This document shows positions 41,704-50,731 of a stretch of 64,000 bases of DNA, one piece after another. The notes below the pieces were generated by a model that was given only the letters and a program-made list of their open reading frames with translations, did not search any database and was not told where the DNA came from. Numbering within the stretch: the stretch's first letter is position 1; each line of letters opens with the position of its first letter. The position numbers were made by a program, and so were the translations under genes. Origin of the DNA: Closterium sp. Naga37s-1 (lineage: Eukaryota > Streptophyta > Zygnematophyceae > Desmidiales > Closteriaceae); the NCBI GenBank assembly GCA_947471745.1, contig CANJKZ010001154.1, positions 74,501 through 138,500 of the forward strand, given 5' to 3'.

Positions 41704-42290
41704 TCGGTGAGGGTCGGTTGGGTCGGGCGAGCAGCATGGCCTGTCAGTAGAGGGCCCGTCTGCTACTGATTCCCAACGTTTGCCTGCTGCTTGGTCTGTT
41801 TCTGCTGCTCTGATTCCCCCTTTCCCTTAGCGTTTTCCGGGCATTCACTCTTACGGTGTCCCGGCTGATTGCACGCGAAGCAGCGCCCTTTGAATGGTGC
41901 GGCAACGGCATTCACGGCGACGGCACGTATCGTAGCGCCCTCGTTCGTCCCATGAGATCGATGTCCCCAGTTACTGCTTTCGTAGGACCCCGGTCTCGGT
42001 CGGCGAAAGAAATCGAGTTTCTCCGCCATGGCGAGAATCTCCTGAAATTCGGTGACGCCGCGAGGCTAGATTTCCTGAGCGATGCCGTGCTTCAGGCCGC
42101 CGATGTAGCGGTCGATACGCTCGCCCTCGTGCATATAACCCACTTGCTCGCATAGCATCAGAAACACACTGGTGTAATCTTGGACGGAACCGAGTTGGCG
42201 CCAAGTGCGGAGCTTTTGACGCGCCGCGATCGAAGCCACAATTGGCTCAAATCGAGCGCGCAGACCTGTGTACCACGCGTCCCACGTGTG

Positions 42291-42529
42291 TGGCAAGATA
42301 CTAAGCTAGTTGGGCTTAGGAGCCATGGCTAGAGTGGCTTAGAAGCTCAAGTTTTAGGGTTCAAGAGGAATGTCGAGAGAGTTTAGGAAGAGGAAAAGTT
42401 GCTTCACTAAGAAAGATGAGTACAAGATATAGCAAGGAGAAGCATGATGCACCACCTACAGCAAATTGGGATGTGCTCCACTCTACACTGCAGACAATTA
42501 TAAAGAACATATATAAATATAGTTCAACA
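42291..42529 (-). repeat. N3 3' LTR
   Basis: 239 bp, TGGCAAGATACTAAGC to TATAGTTCAACA, followed by the polypurine complement CACCCCCTAATTG. Confidence 0.93.
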
Positions 42530-43129
42530 CACCCCCTAATTGATTGCAGTGAGAACCATGTACAGAACACCCCCTGAAGTGGTACACCCTGCAGGGCGCA
42601 GCAGAAGAAGAGGCGAAGTGAGGAGGAGGAGGAGGGACTGTGAGAGGAGTGGAGATAGGAGGCGACAGGTGAAGCCGCAGTCACACGGGCAACAGGATCG
42701 GCGCGCACAGTGGCTACCGAGCGCACGAGGACACCGGACTACGGGAGTGTCTGGCTCCGCGGCTACGACGAGCGGCAGGAGCAACGGACCCACAGGCGAC
42801 TGGCGAAGCAGGCTCGCTGGGCTACCGAGAGCTCGAGGGCTCCGGACTACTGGCGCTGCTGACGACACGACGGCGACCTCCGCTCTACTTCCCCTAATAG
42901 TCCCACACCCCCTTCTCACACACCCCCTTGCTGCACCCCTGTCTCCAATCCCCCTTAGCTCCACTCCCCTCGGCTCCCACACATCCACCCCCCTTCAGCA
43001 ACAGCTGCAGCAGTGGGAGACGAAGAAGGAGGAGGAGGAGGGGAAGGGTTGCACCCACACTCATCACCCCCACACCCGCCACCCCCATACCCTCCCCCCA
43101 CGGCTGCACAGGGTCCAGGAGCGGCGTCG

Positions 43130-43980
43130 CGAGCAGCTGCAGGGTCAGCTGCTGCAGGGGCGGCTGCTCCAGGGGCCAGGGGCGGCTGCTGCAGGGGCGG
43201 CTGCTCCAGGGGCCAGGGGCGGCTGCTGCAGTGGCGGCTGCTCCAGGGGCAGCTGCTCCAGGGGCGGCTGCTCCAGGGGCCAGGGGCGGCTCCTGCAGTG
43301 GCGGCTGCTCCAGTGGCCAGGGGCGGCTGCTGCAGGGGCGGCTGCTCCAGGGGCCAGGGGCGGCTGCAGGTGCGGCTGCTCCAGGGGCCAGGGGCGGCTG
43401 CTGCAGTGGCGGCTGGTCCAGGGGCCAGGGGCGGCTGCTGCAGGGGCGGCTGCTCCAGGGGCGGCTGCTCCAGGGGCCAGGGGTGGCTGCTCCAGGGGCG
43501 GCATCGCTGGTGCAGGGCAGGCCCGCGCGCTGCTGCAAAGCAGGCGCGGGCGCAGGGGAGGCAGAGGCGGCGGCCAAGGGGGGGTGCGCCGCGACGAGCA
43601 GGGACAGCACCCAGGGGGCGCCGCGACGAGCAGGGGCGGCGCCCCAGGGGCGCCGCGACGAGCAGGGGCGGCGTCCAGGGGGCGCCGCGACGAGCAGGGG
43701 CGACGCCGCGCGGGTCCCGCAGGGGCGTCGCGACGAGGCAGCGGGGGTTGCGGGGCGACGCGACGGGCTCCCGGGGGGCGACGCAACCGTTGACGGGGGG
43801 GGACGCGCGGGTCCCCGGGGTGGTACGTGAAGCAGGAAGCCGCCACGCGCCTCGGGGCGCACGGCGGGCAGAAAACCGCCACGCGCCTTGGGGCGCACGG
43901 CGGGCAGAAAACCGCCACGCGCCCCGAGCGCGTGGCGGGAAGAAAAAAGCGTCGCGCGCCACGGGGCGCGCGACAGACAG
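43130..43980 (-). repeat. N3 internal GC-rich tandem repeats
   Basis: Three arrays: about 24-30-bp GCGGCTGCTCCAGGGGCCAG units, about 33-bp GGGCGCCGCGACGAGCAGGG units, and about 36-bp GCCACGCGCCTCGGGGCGCA units nearest the primer site. The last type is shared with N1 and N2. Confidence 0.88.
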
Positions 43981-44025
43981 GAAAGCAGCGGAAGCACGTG
44001 GGGCCCACAGGCCAAGAGCGTAAGA

Positions 44026-44037
44026 GCTCTGATACCA
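44026..44037 (-). other. N3 primer-binding site
   Basis: The minus strand reads TGGTATCAGAGC, a perfect match, next to the right LTR. Confidence 0.93.
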
Positions 44038-44276
44038 TGTCAAGATACTAAGCTAGTTGGGCTTAGGAGCCATGGCTAGAGTGGCTTATAAGCTTAAGTT
44101 TTAGGGTTCAAGAGGAATGTCGAGAGAGTTTAGGAAGAGGAAAAGTTGCTTCACTAAGAAAGATGAGTACAAGATATAGCAAGGAGAAGCATGATGCACC
44201 ACCTACAGCAAATTGGGATGTGCTCCACTCAACACTGCAGACAATTATAAAGAACATATATAAATATAGTTCAACA
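44038..44276 (-). repeat. N3 5' LTR
   Basis: 239 bp, TGTCAAGATACTAAGC to TATAGTTCAACA. It contains TATATAAATATAG near the outer end as a possible TATA box in minus orientation. Confidence 0.93.
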
Positions 44277-45090
44277 GTGCGATGTTGGGGCACCTCCACG
44301 AAATAAGACGGCGCCCATGGTCCGGTTTATCCTTCCGTGTCGGTAGAGTCGCGTAGTCATTCGGCTTCGTGACGATGACATGCCACCAATCCATGGCAGG
44401 TCATCGCAGCAGCGACACGGCGTAGCGAATTTTCGCCGTATCCTCCGAGACGTAGTTGGCGTCGAAGAAAACGTTCATCGTAAACAACCACGCCTGAACA
44501 GTAGGACCACCCCGTTGACTCGGGTCAAAGCATGGCGGACGCTGCGGCTTCAGCGGCATCGGTGACGGCAGTGTTGATTCGCTGGCCGGCGCAGAAATCG
44601 TTACGCGGGGTTGACTCCTGGCCGCATTCGTCGCTTCGGGGCGTGTCGTGCCGTGGTCGTCGTCTCTGTCGTGGCGGACGATGCCATCACTAGCCACGCT
44701 CGCGGGTTGCCCCATGCTTCCGTGCTGCGATGCTGATGGTGCAGGTTGTTCCGGAGTGCCAGGTGCTTGTGATTGTGCTTGTTGCACTCGTGTGACGTCA
44801 TTTTGCAGGGAGGTGCATTCCGCCGTCAGCGCCGCAATTTCTTCTGAACTCTCATGTAGCTGGCGCAGTAGTTCGTTCAGGCGGTCTTGCGTGAGCGTCG
44901 TGACGTCGATATGTTCGGTCATTACGAAGGGCGTCGGCTCGTCTTAGTCTAGGCGCAGTCGTGGCTGCACGCGTTTACGAGAGAACGTGAGGACAGCGGC
45001 TTCTAAGGGCTAAGGTGTGTGAGTCCCTTCGAGTGAAAAATCAAAAGTTGATTTCATGGGGTGCGGAGATGCGCGGTCCGAAAGAAAGTA

Positions 45091-45103
45091 GCTCTGAATA
45101 CCA
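45091..45103 (-). other. G2 primer-binding site
   Basis: The minus strand reads TGGTATTCAGAGC two bases inside the 5' LTR, an initiator-Met-like site with one extra T. Confidence 0.75.
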
Positions 45104-45105
45104 AG

Positions 45106-45432
45106 TGTTACGGGTGCAATGAATCGAGGTAGCGAGGATTGCACTAAGTGTCAAACGAGTACAAAATGTGAGCGAAGGCATGAACGAACATTTATACGCG
45201 AAACATGCAAACGGTAACGCGCTGCGTGCGAGCTAGCTAGTGCTAGGCTGGCATCGAGGCTCGGGCTAGTCCCGAAGCGTAGGCTGACACGGCCGGGCCA
45301 GCGGTGCATAGTTTGGTGAAAAGAGTGCGCGCGAAGTGGGCGAAGCCCCGTTAGCTGTAACGGGCGAACAACGGCTGCTGCTGTACGCGATGTTGCCGGA
45401 TGCTCTAAGGAATATCGAGAAAATTCCTTACA
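45106..45432 (-). repeat. G2 5' LTR
   Basis: 327 bp, nearly identical to 36858-37184. It is followed by the target duplication GTACT. Confidence 0.95.
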
Positions 45433-45437
45433 GTACT

Positions 45438-45684
45438 CTAGAACAGTTGAGATGGTCGTTACCCCTTGGGTGTAAAATTAAGCATCCTATCCTACTGATG
45501 ACATTATTCAATTGGACTCAGAGTCCAGTCCAGACTCAGCCCAGGCCCCACCTGCTGGCCTCAATTTCCCTCTGTCACCCATGTCATTAAAGGGCAAAGA
45601 CGTGATAACAATGCATCTGGCTGAAGCATTGCTTGCAGTAAAAGTCACCTTCCATAACTCCGCTGGGTAAATATTCACAGCCTG
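45438..45684 (-). other. 3' flank of the thioredoxin-UBX gene
   Basis: 247 bp between the stop codon and the G2 target duplication, presumably 3' UTR. G2 therefore sits just downstream of the gene. Confidence 0.45.
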
Positions 45685-47135
45685 TCAAAATTGAACAGAT
45701 AGGGCAGCATTAAGCAGGCCAGCCGCCTCGAGTGTCGTGGCATCAGCAGCTGGGTCCAGGGGACGAGGTGGGAATGAAGAAAGCAGTTGGAACGAAGCTG
45801 GGAGTGAGGCGGAGGCTGCAACGAATGATCTCAGGTCTGCAACTGTGGCAGTTGTGTTGAAGCGTCCCACACAACGCGAGCCATCAGGCATTCGAAACTG
45901 AATGGAAGTGGTTGGTAAAGTGTCATCCACGTGTGGCAGCTTCGGAGCAACCAAAGCTGGAACAACAGGAGTCTGTTGCGAAGAGGAAGGCCCCGCTGAG
46001 AAAACGGAAAGAAGAAGAAATGACTAATTGGTGTGGATCTAAGGAAGACAAGCAAAACAACCCTTCTCAGCCCATCATGCATTAAATAAATTATGCTGGG
46101 GGGGTAGGGGGGAGGCGCTAAAGTATGCTGTATCAGACAAATGAAACTGAAACCTCACGGCCTAACGCCAGTACGTTCTTCAGTAGTAGAAAACAAAAGG
46201 CCTGGGAAAGGGAAAGTGAGGATAACAAGCAGGGGCGGGGAGATAATTCAGAATACATACAAAGGGTGTATCCTTGGCCTTGGAACGACCCTGCAGTATA
46301 ATGCTTCTTTATAAGCACCTCCAGGCGGTTGGAATCAGCCCCCACCAGCTCGTCCACCTTTTCGCCACCTTTAAAGAAGTGGAAGGCGGGAATGCCCTTC
46401 ACTCCACTGTCCTGCGATATGTCCTGCTCGTTGACAAAGGTGGACCAGAGGGAAACCAGGAACGGAATTGAAGGAGGGAGCATGAGATGGGCGAGGGGGA
46501 GACGTGAGGGCGGAGGAAGGGAACGGAGGGGGAGAGGGAGACAGAGAGATAGAGCAACGGCAGAACGGGTAAAACCAGAAAGACTAAAGGTGGTCATCAT
46601 TCTTACACCGACAAATAAATTTGTCTGCGTAGTCTTCTTAGCGCGGTGTGACATACCCCGTTCTCATCAACGTCTACTTTGGCGAATATCGCGTTGGTGT
46701 ATTGGGATGACAGCTGTTCGAAGACAGGCCCTATAATGCGGCATGGCCCGCACCATGTTGCCGTGAAGTCCACCACCAGCTGCTCGTCCCCCTCCCTCAC
46801 CCGTTCCACCTCCCACCGTTCCCCACCCACCCTTCTCCCCCCGTTTCCGCACCCAGATCCCTCCCGCGCAAACCACCCCATCACACACGAGGCCAAACGG
46901 TCATTTAGAAATTTAGCGAACGAAAATCACTATTCGGTCTACAGGACGCTGGATAAAAACCAGCGATGCAACATATGTTCGTGAATAGATGAGGATGTTG
47001 AAGCAAAGAACGAACGAGCGGGGCAGGATGTGAATGTTGACATGTGTCACCCACCAGCATTTTCTTCGACCTGGACTGCTCGTGACAACGATCCCAATCG
47101 CCTTTCCCTCTTACTACTATCACGTTGCCGCCCAT
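45685..47135 (-). CDS. Thioredoxin-UBX fusion protein, four exons
   Basis: Proposed exons (minus): 47135-47055, 46779-46657, 46423-46261, 45995-45685. All introns are GT-AG, phases agree, and the total is 226 codons (225 aa). Residues 1-110 are a thioredoxin fold: MGGNVIVVRGKGDWDRCHEQ, active site WCGPC (36-40), AKVDVDENG, and cis-Pro in VKGIPAFHFF (Pro80). After a Ser/Gln/Pro linker, residues about 148-225 are a UBX-like beta-grasp: TTSIQFRMPDGSRCVGRFN, a FPPRPL loop at 197-202 like the FPR loop that binds CDC48/p97, and an end AAGLLNAALSVQF. A redox or adaptor role with CDC48 is inferred. The acceptors of exons 2 and 3 each follow GAGCAG and could shift by one codon. Confidence 0.85.
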
Positions 47136-47290
47136 GGCGCTTAGCGATCTGAAGAAAGCGTGAGATCAGACGAGGAAGACAAAGAAGCACCTGACACACC
47201 AAATGTGCATACTAGATTTCAGAATGATCGAGATTCCGAGTTCTTCGGTATAGTATTAGCCTTACTTGCATGCAGGAGAAAATAATAGCA
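47136..47290 (-). promoter_or_regulatory. Short proximal promoter of the thioredoxin-UBX gene
   Basis: Only about 155 bp separate the ATG from the hAT-2 target duplication. No clear TATA box is seen. The hAT-2 element probably lies in the promoter. Confidence 0.4.
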
Positions 47291-47298
47291 CTTCATAT

Positions 47299-47882
47299 CA
47301 GGGCCCGTGCTAGGATTTGGGGCACCCTGAGGCCTCAGGGCACCTTTCCAGAATCGTAAAAAATGCCCTGATTTGTCAGGGCAAATTTTCGAAGCCTTCC
47401 TGTATGTTCAGGGCTTTTTCAGAAATCAATCCGGACCTGTCAGGGCAAAAAAAAAAGTACAGGGTTCAGACTGGTTGGTTGACAAAGTTAATCTGAAGTT
47501 CGACTGCACGGGGATGAGTTCGATCCCAGGACCTCATCTATCGGAAGTACCTTTCTACTGAGTAGGCCACTTCTGGATGGTTGGGTGGTTGAATGACGGG
47601 GTTGCCTACGGAGACAAAAATCCTCGGCGGGAAATTTCCCCAGGACTACCCTCCCCCCCCCCCCCCAACAAAAAACGCGTCAGGGTGGCAGGCCTCGGCA
47701 TTCATCCTGACGCTACAGGGAAGAACACCACAGCCATTCTGAATGTTCAGGGCATTTCATATAAAAACATCCTGAGACCTCAGGGTTAAAATTTACACTA
47801 TTCTGAAATGACAGGGTAAATTCAAAACAGCATCCTGAATTCAGGGTAATCAGGATGTTTTGCCCTGATAACGTGGGGCCTG
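47299..47882. mobile_element. hAT-2: 584-bp non-autonomous hAT-like element
   Basis: Ends CAGGGCCCGTGCTA and TAACGTGGGGCCTG form an imperfect inverted repeat. They are flanked by a perfect 8-bp duplication CTTCATAT (47291-47298, 47883-47890). The interior is dotted with TCAGGG/CCCTGA words, about 15 in all. A poly-C run (47649-47664) is internal. No transposase is encoded. The right end resembles the right end of hAT-1 (CGTAGGGCCTA), so both are probably one family. Confidence 0.9.
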
Positions 47883-47890
47883 CTTCATAT

Positions 47891-48254
47891 CTCCCTCCTG
47901 TTGGACAAATCTTCTAGTGAAGGTCGGTCCCTGAAGAAATTCTTGGAGGAGGTTGAAAAATAAGATTTGTCTGGCAAATTTATACTGGAAACCATCCAGA
48001 ACGAAACTCACAATTCCCTAAAAACAGGTTGAAGAATTAGTTTGCAGTATATATATATATTAATATACAGCAAGAATGAAATAATACTGAATACACGTAA
48101 AAATTATGGAATATTAGGTCGTCTTTATGGTCCTTCAACATGCCAAAGACAAGAAAGGATGTTATGGAGTAAGCAAAGGACAGTATATGCATGTATAAAA
48201 TGCATTACTATTCAACATGATTTTTAGGAGGTGTGACATTTTTCAATTCTGCCC
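47891..48254. other. AT-rich spacer
   Basis: No gene or repeat recognised apart from a short TA run at 48048-48062. Confidence 0.5.
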
Positions 48255-48386
48255 GTCCGGACGGCCCGTCGTCCGGACTTCTTTTGGGTTACTGATGCCG
48301 TCAGTCTTCGCTTTGTCTTTGATTCGTTGACGGATTTTGCTGAAGTCAGTAACCCTAAAAAAGTCCGGACGGTAGGCCGTCCGGAC
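48255..48386. mobile_element. Small MITE-like inverted repeat
   Basis: About 47-bp arms: GTCCGGACGGCCCGTCGTCC then GGACTTCTTTTGGGTTACTG on the left, with the complement at 48343-48386 (CAGTAACCCTAAAAAAGTCC, GGACGGTAGGCCGTCCGGAC). The GTCCGGAC core is itself palindromic. No convincing target duplication was found, so the class is open. Confidence 0.7.
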
Positions 48387-48720
48387 AGTCTGAAAGAGAA
48401 AGGTTACACGCCCTTACTTGCCCTTCAATCATCATTCGAAACGAAACTCGAACATTCGATACACACTTTCTACCACAACGCAAGCTGATCGCAACTGAGT
48501 GCTCCTGCGCTCATCATGACCAAGCGGTTCGGATTTCATGGACATCGGATCTGCGGTGCTTCTTCTGTTTCACATGCACAACCGCTAATTTCACGTGGTC
48601 CCTGGATTGCCGCAGCATGCTGTTCGTGGCCAGCTTGGCTGAGAGGGATCAGTTGAACCACAGCGAAACAGTGATAAGCGAAAACTATGATGACCATTTC
48701 TCCCAGCTGGCTCACCCCAC

Positions 48721-49712
48721 CAAACCAGTTCGGCCATTTTCAGGTGCATGCCGCTTAGCCTAGGAACGCTTCTCAGGTGCATGCCAGGTTCGTACAAGTG
48801 TCTCAGGTTATTAAAAGTCTTGTAATTTCACACGAATTCGAATATTCGATTCGAATTAGCACAAACGGTATGAAACAGATGCAATTTCGGTATACGCCAA
48901 TCGGAATCGAAACTGGTTGGCTCCCGAAGCTGAATTTCTGACGTCACTCAATGTAATGATTTCATTTTTCGCCTAATTTACGGAAATTTCTGCTTCGTAC
49001 CAACTGTTTTTCAACGAATTCTAATGCTGAATCGTTTGTACTGTTGGCGCAGGTGGCGGACGTTTCGCGGGTCAAATCAACAAACCCTAATGGGACGTGC
49101 ATTAGTTGGAAAGGGTAATCTGAAACACGAGAAATCTGCCCAAGTGTTATAAGAGTTGCCCCTACCGCTATTAAGAATATACGGTACGGTACATATGTAG
49201 TTGTTGGCACGTAATTAACGGCATGGAATTCCACCTATTACAATGTACATGTACGGAAAAATATTCTGGTAGGGGAAAATAAAAAAAACCCTCGGGCATA
49301 TTTTCCTTTTCTAATTTGTGCACACCCAAAAAAGGGTTTGCTGATTTGCCCGTCTCGTCACCTGCGTCAACAGTACAACAGATCTAGCATTAGGATTCGT
49401 TAATAAAAACATTGTTGCGAATCGGAAACATGCGTAGAAATTGGGCAAAAATGCAATCATTCCACTGAGTGACGTCAGAAAATGCAGCATCGAAAGCCAA
49501 TCGATCCGATTCCGATTTGCGCGTAGTCCGAAATTGCATATAATTTAGACCTATTGTGCCAATTCGAATCGAATCTTGGAAAGCGTGTGAAATTACGGGA
49601 GTAATTGTTTAACCTGAAACAACTGTACGCACCTGCCCTATCACCTGGCATGCACTTGAATAGCGTTCCTAGGCTGTGCGGCATGCACCTGAAAATGGCC
49701 GAAACCAGTTTG
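48721..49712. mobile_element. About 990-bp foldback element
   Basis: The left arm (48721 to about 49135) and right arm (about 49290-49712) are imperfect inverted copies over most of their length. Matching pairs include CGGCCATTTTCAGGTGCATG and its complement at 49684-49703, GCCTAGGAACGCT, ATTCGATTCGAATT, CTGACGTCACTCA, and TGTACTGTTG.CGCAGGTG. Arms run to more than 400 bp around a 100-200 bp centre. No transposase was seen, and target duplications are not clear. Confidence 0.8.
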
Positions 49713-49819
49713 TAACAAGCATACAGACATGCATAAACCCTTCCTAGAAGTGTCTTACTACCTCAAACATCAAAAGACCATCGCCAAAACCCGAAACAAA
49801 GTATTGCTTCCTAAGACAT

Positions 49820-50731
49820 CTACAGCCGCATGTCGACCAAGTAGGGCACGTCCACCCATGGTGCTCCCTCTCCAAACTCCTGCTCCCCACCCCCTCGCTC
49901 CACCCACTCCGCCTCGGACTGACCCAACGTGTATGCCGCCCGCAAAAGAATCACCCGAGCCTGTGCCTTCTGCAAAGCTACCCCTACCGCGGCTGTCAAG
50001 GACCCCACCAAGTATTCCGAGAAACCCGAGCTGTTGCCCCTTCCCACACCTTTGTTAAGAGCCACCTTTACTTGAACCTCCCCCTGCTGCCGTAACCACT
50101 GTCGAAAGCTTCCCCCCAAGCAACCCCAAGTCTCAAGAATCAACGGGAAGAAACGAACCCCCCTGTGCTGCCGCAGAAAAGGTTGATAATCCGTCGCCTT
50201 CCTCTTCTCTCGCTCCTTGGCAGCAAAACCTACTGTCCGCCCACACTGCCCATGCTGCTGCACCGGTAGCGAAACCGAATCCACGACGCTCACATCGAGC
50301 GCATGTTTTTCCCCGTCCATTGGTTTCCCAACCGCCACATCCACTCTCTTCCCCGGCAGAAGCGTGTCATCCTCGATCGTAACCACCCCACCCGATGCCT
50401 TGGCTATCTTAGCAACAACGAGCTTCACTGCATCATGAACACGAGACGGGGCGTACTGGTACTTGCACCGAAGAGCATGGTGCGGATCTGACGGGTCCTT
50501 GAACTCCACACCGCAAACACACTTGCCAGCAACCAGAAGCTGGTGGACGGGAAGGCCCAAACGGATTGCCGCCGAAATGCCCCACTCCACAGGGGTGAAA
50601 GTTGCGTCATCATGCGCTGGAACTGCGGACACCCATGCTGCCGAACCCGGGCCCTGAAGGGAAGTCAAACGGGCCAAGGTAGCATCATCGCGGGCCATGC
50701 GCCGCAAAGACTGAAGACTTTCAACCGCCAA
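49820..50731 (-). pseudogene. R2-like element: C-terminal CCHC knuckle and REL endonuclease
   Basis: 303 codons. The CCHC-type motif CVCGVEFKDPSDPHHALRC is near residues 70-90. The nuclease core follows: GKRVDVAVGKP with DALDV-like HALDVSVVDS about 15 residues on, matching the PD-X12-14-D pattern of restriction-like endonucleases in R2-type elements. Downstream is YQPFLRQHRGVRFFPLILET, then a tail rich in basic and Ala residues. It overlaps the RT frame by 67 bp in another frame, so a small indel at about 50665-50731 has split one protein. Confidence 0.82.

Larger units (their letters stand above)
42291..44276 (-). mobile_element. N3: non-autonomous LTR element inside G2 gag
   Basis: 1,986 bp with 239-bp LTRs (42291-42529, 44038-44276) differing at about 4 positions, so recent. 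Flanks are GTGTG (42286-42290) and GTGCG (44277-44281), 4/5 identical; G1 reads CCACGTGCGATATTG at the empty site. A perfect initiator-Met primer site adjoins the right LTR (minus orientation). The interior repeats GGGGCGGCTGCTCCAGGGGC-like units (43130-43500), GGCGCCGCGACGAGCAGGGG units (43590-43760) and CGCGCC palindromes near the primer site (43840-43980). The middle block is shared with N1 and N2. No gag or pol is encoded. Confidence 0.94.
41763..44922 (-). pseudogene. G2 gag, split by N3
   Basis: The N-terminal frame 44401-44922 starts MTEHIDVTTLTQDRLNELLR with a coiled-coil (IAALTAECTSLQNDVTRVQQ) and continues to PTVQAWLFTMNVFFDANYVS. N3 (42291-44276) interrupts it; the next frames (42066-42290, 41971-42204) resume with TWDAWYTGLRARFEPIVASI. 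The end (41763-42029) has an intact CX2CX4HX4C zinc knuckle (GRCFACNQPGHRKSECPEN). Several small frameshifts are present. Confidence 0.88.
36858..45432 (-). mobile_element. G2: Ty3/gypsy chromovirus with two nested insertions
   Basis: 327-bp LTRs (36858-37184, 45106-45432) and a perfect GTACT duplication (36853-36857, 45433-45437). Inside are a 1,054-bp LTR-type insertion in the integrase gene (37757-38810) and N3 in gag (42291-44276). Without these the element is about 5.5 kb, the size of G1. The minus-strand order is gag, zinc knuckle, protease, RT, RNase H, integrase, polypurine tract, LTR. Protease and RT catalytic motifs are readable, but frameshifts separate the frames. Confidence 0.95.

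Noticed and set aside
42540..44043. ORFs of 300-417 codons inside N3
   Set aside because: GC-rich tandem repeats open many frames; none shows a Gag or Pol domain and the strands conflict.
47641..47670. Poly-C run as a retrotransposon polypurine tract
   Set aside because: It lies inside hAT-2 and has no adjoining LTR; the G1 and G2 tracts sit directly beside LTRs.
50665..50731. Programmed ribosomal frameshift in the R2-like element
   Set aside because: Four shifts in both directions at unrelated sequences, with no common slippery site, fit random indels or assembly errors better.
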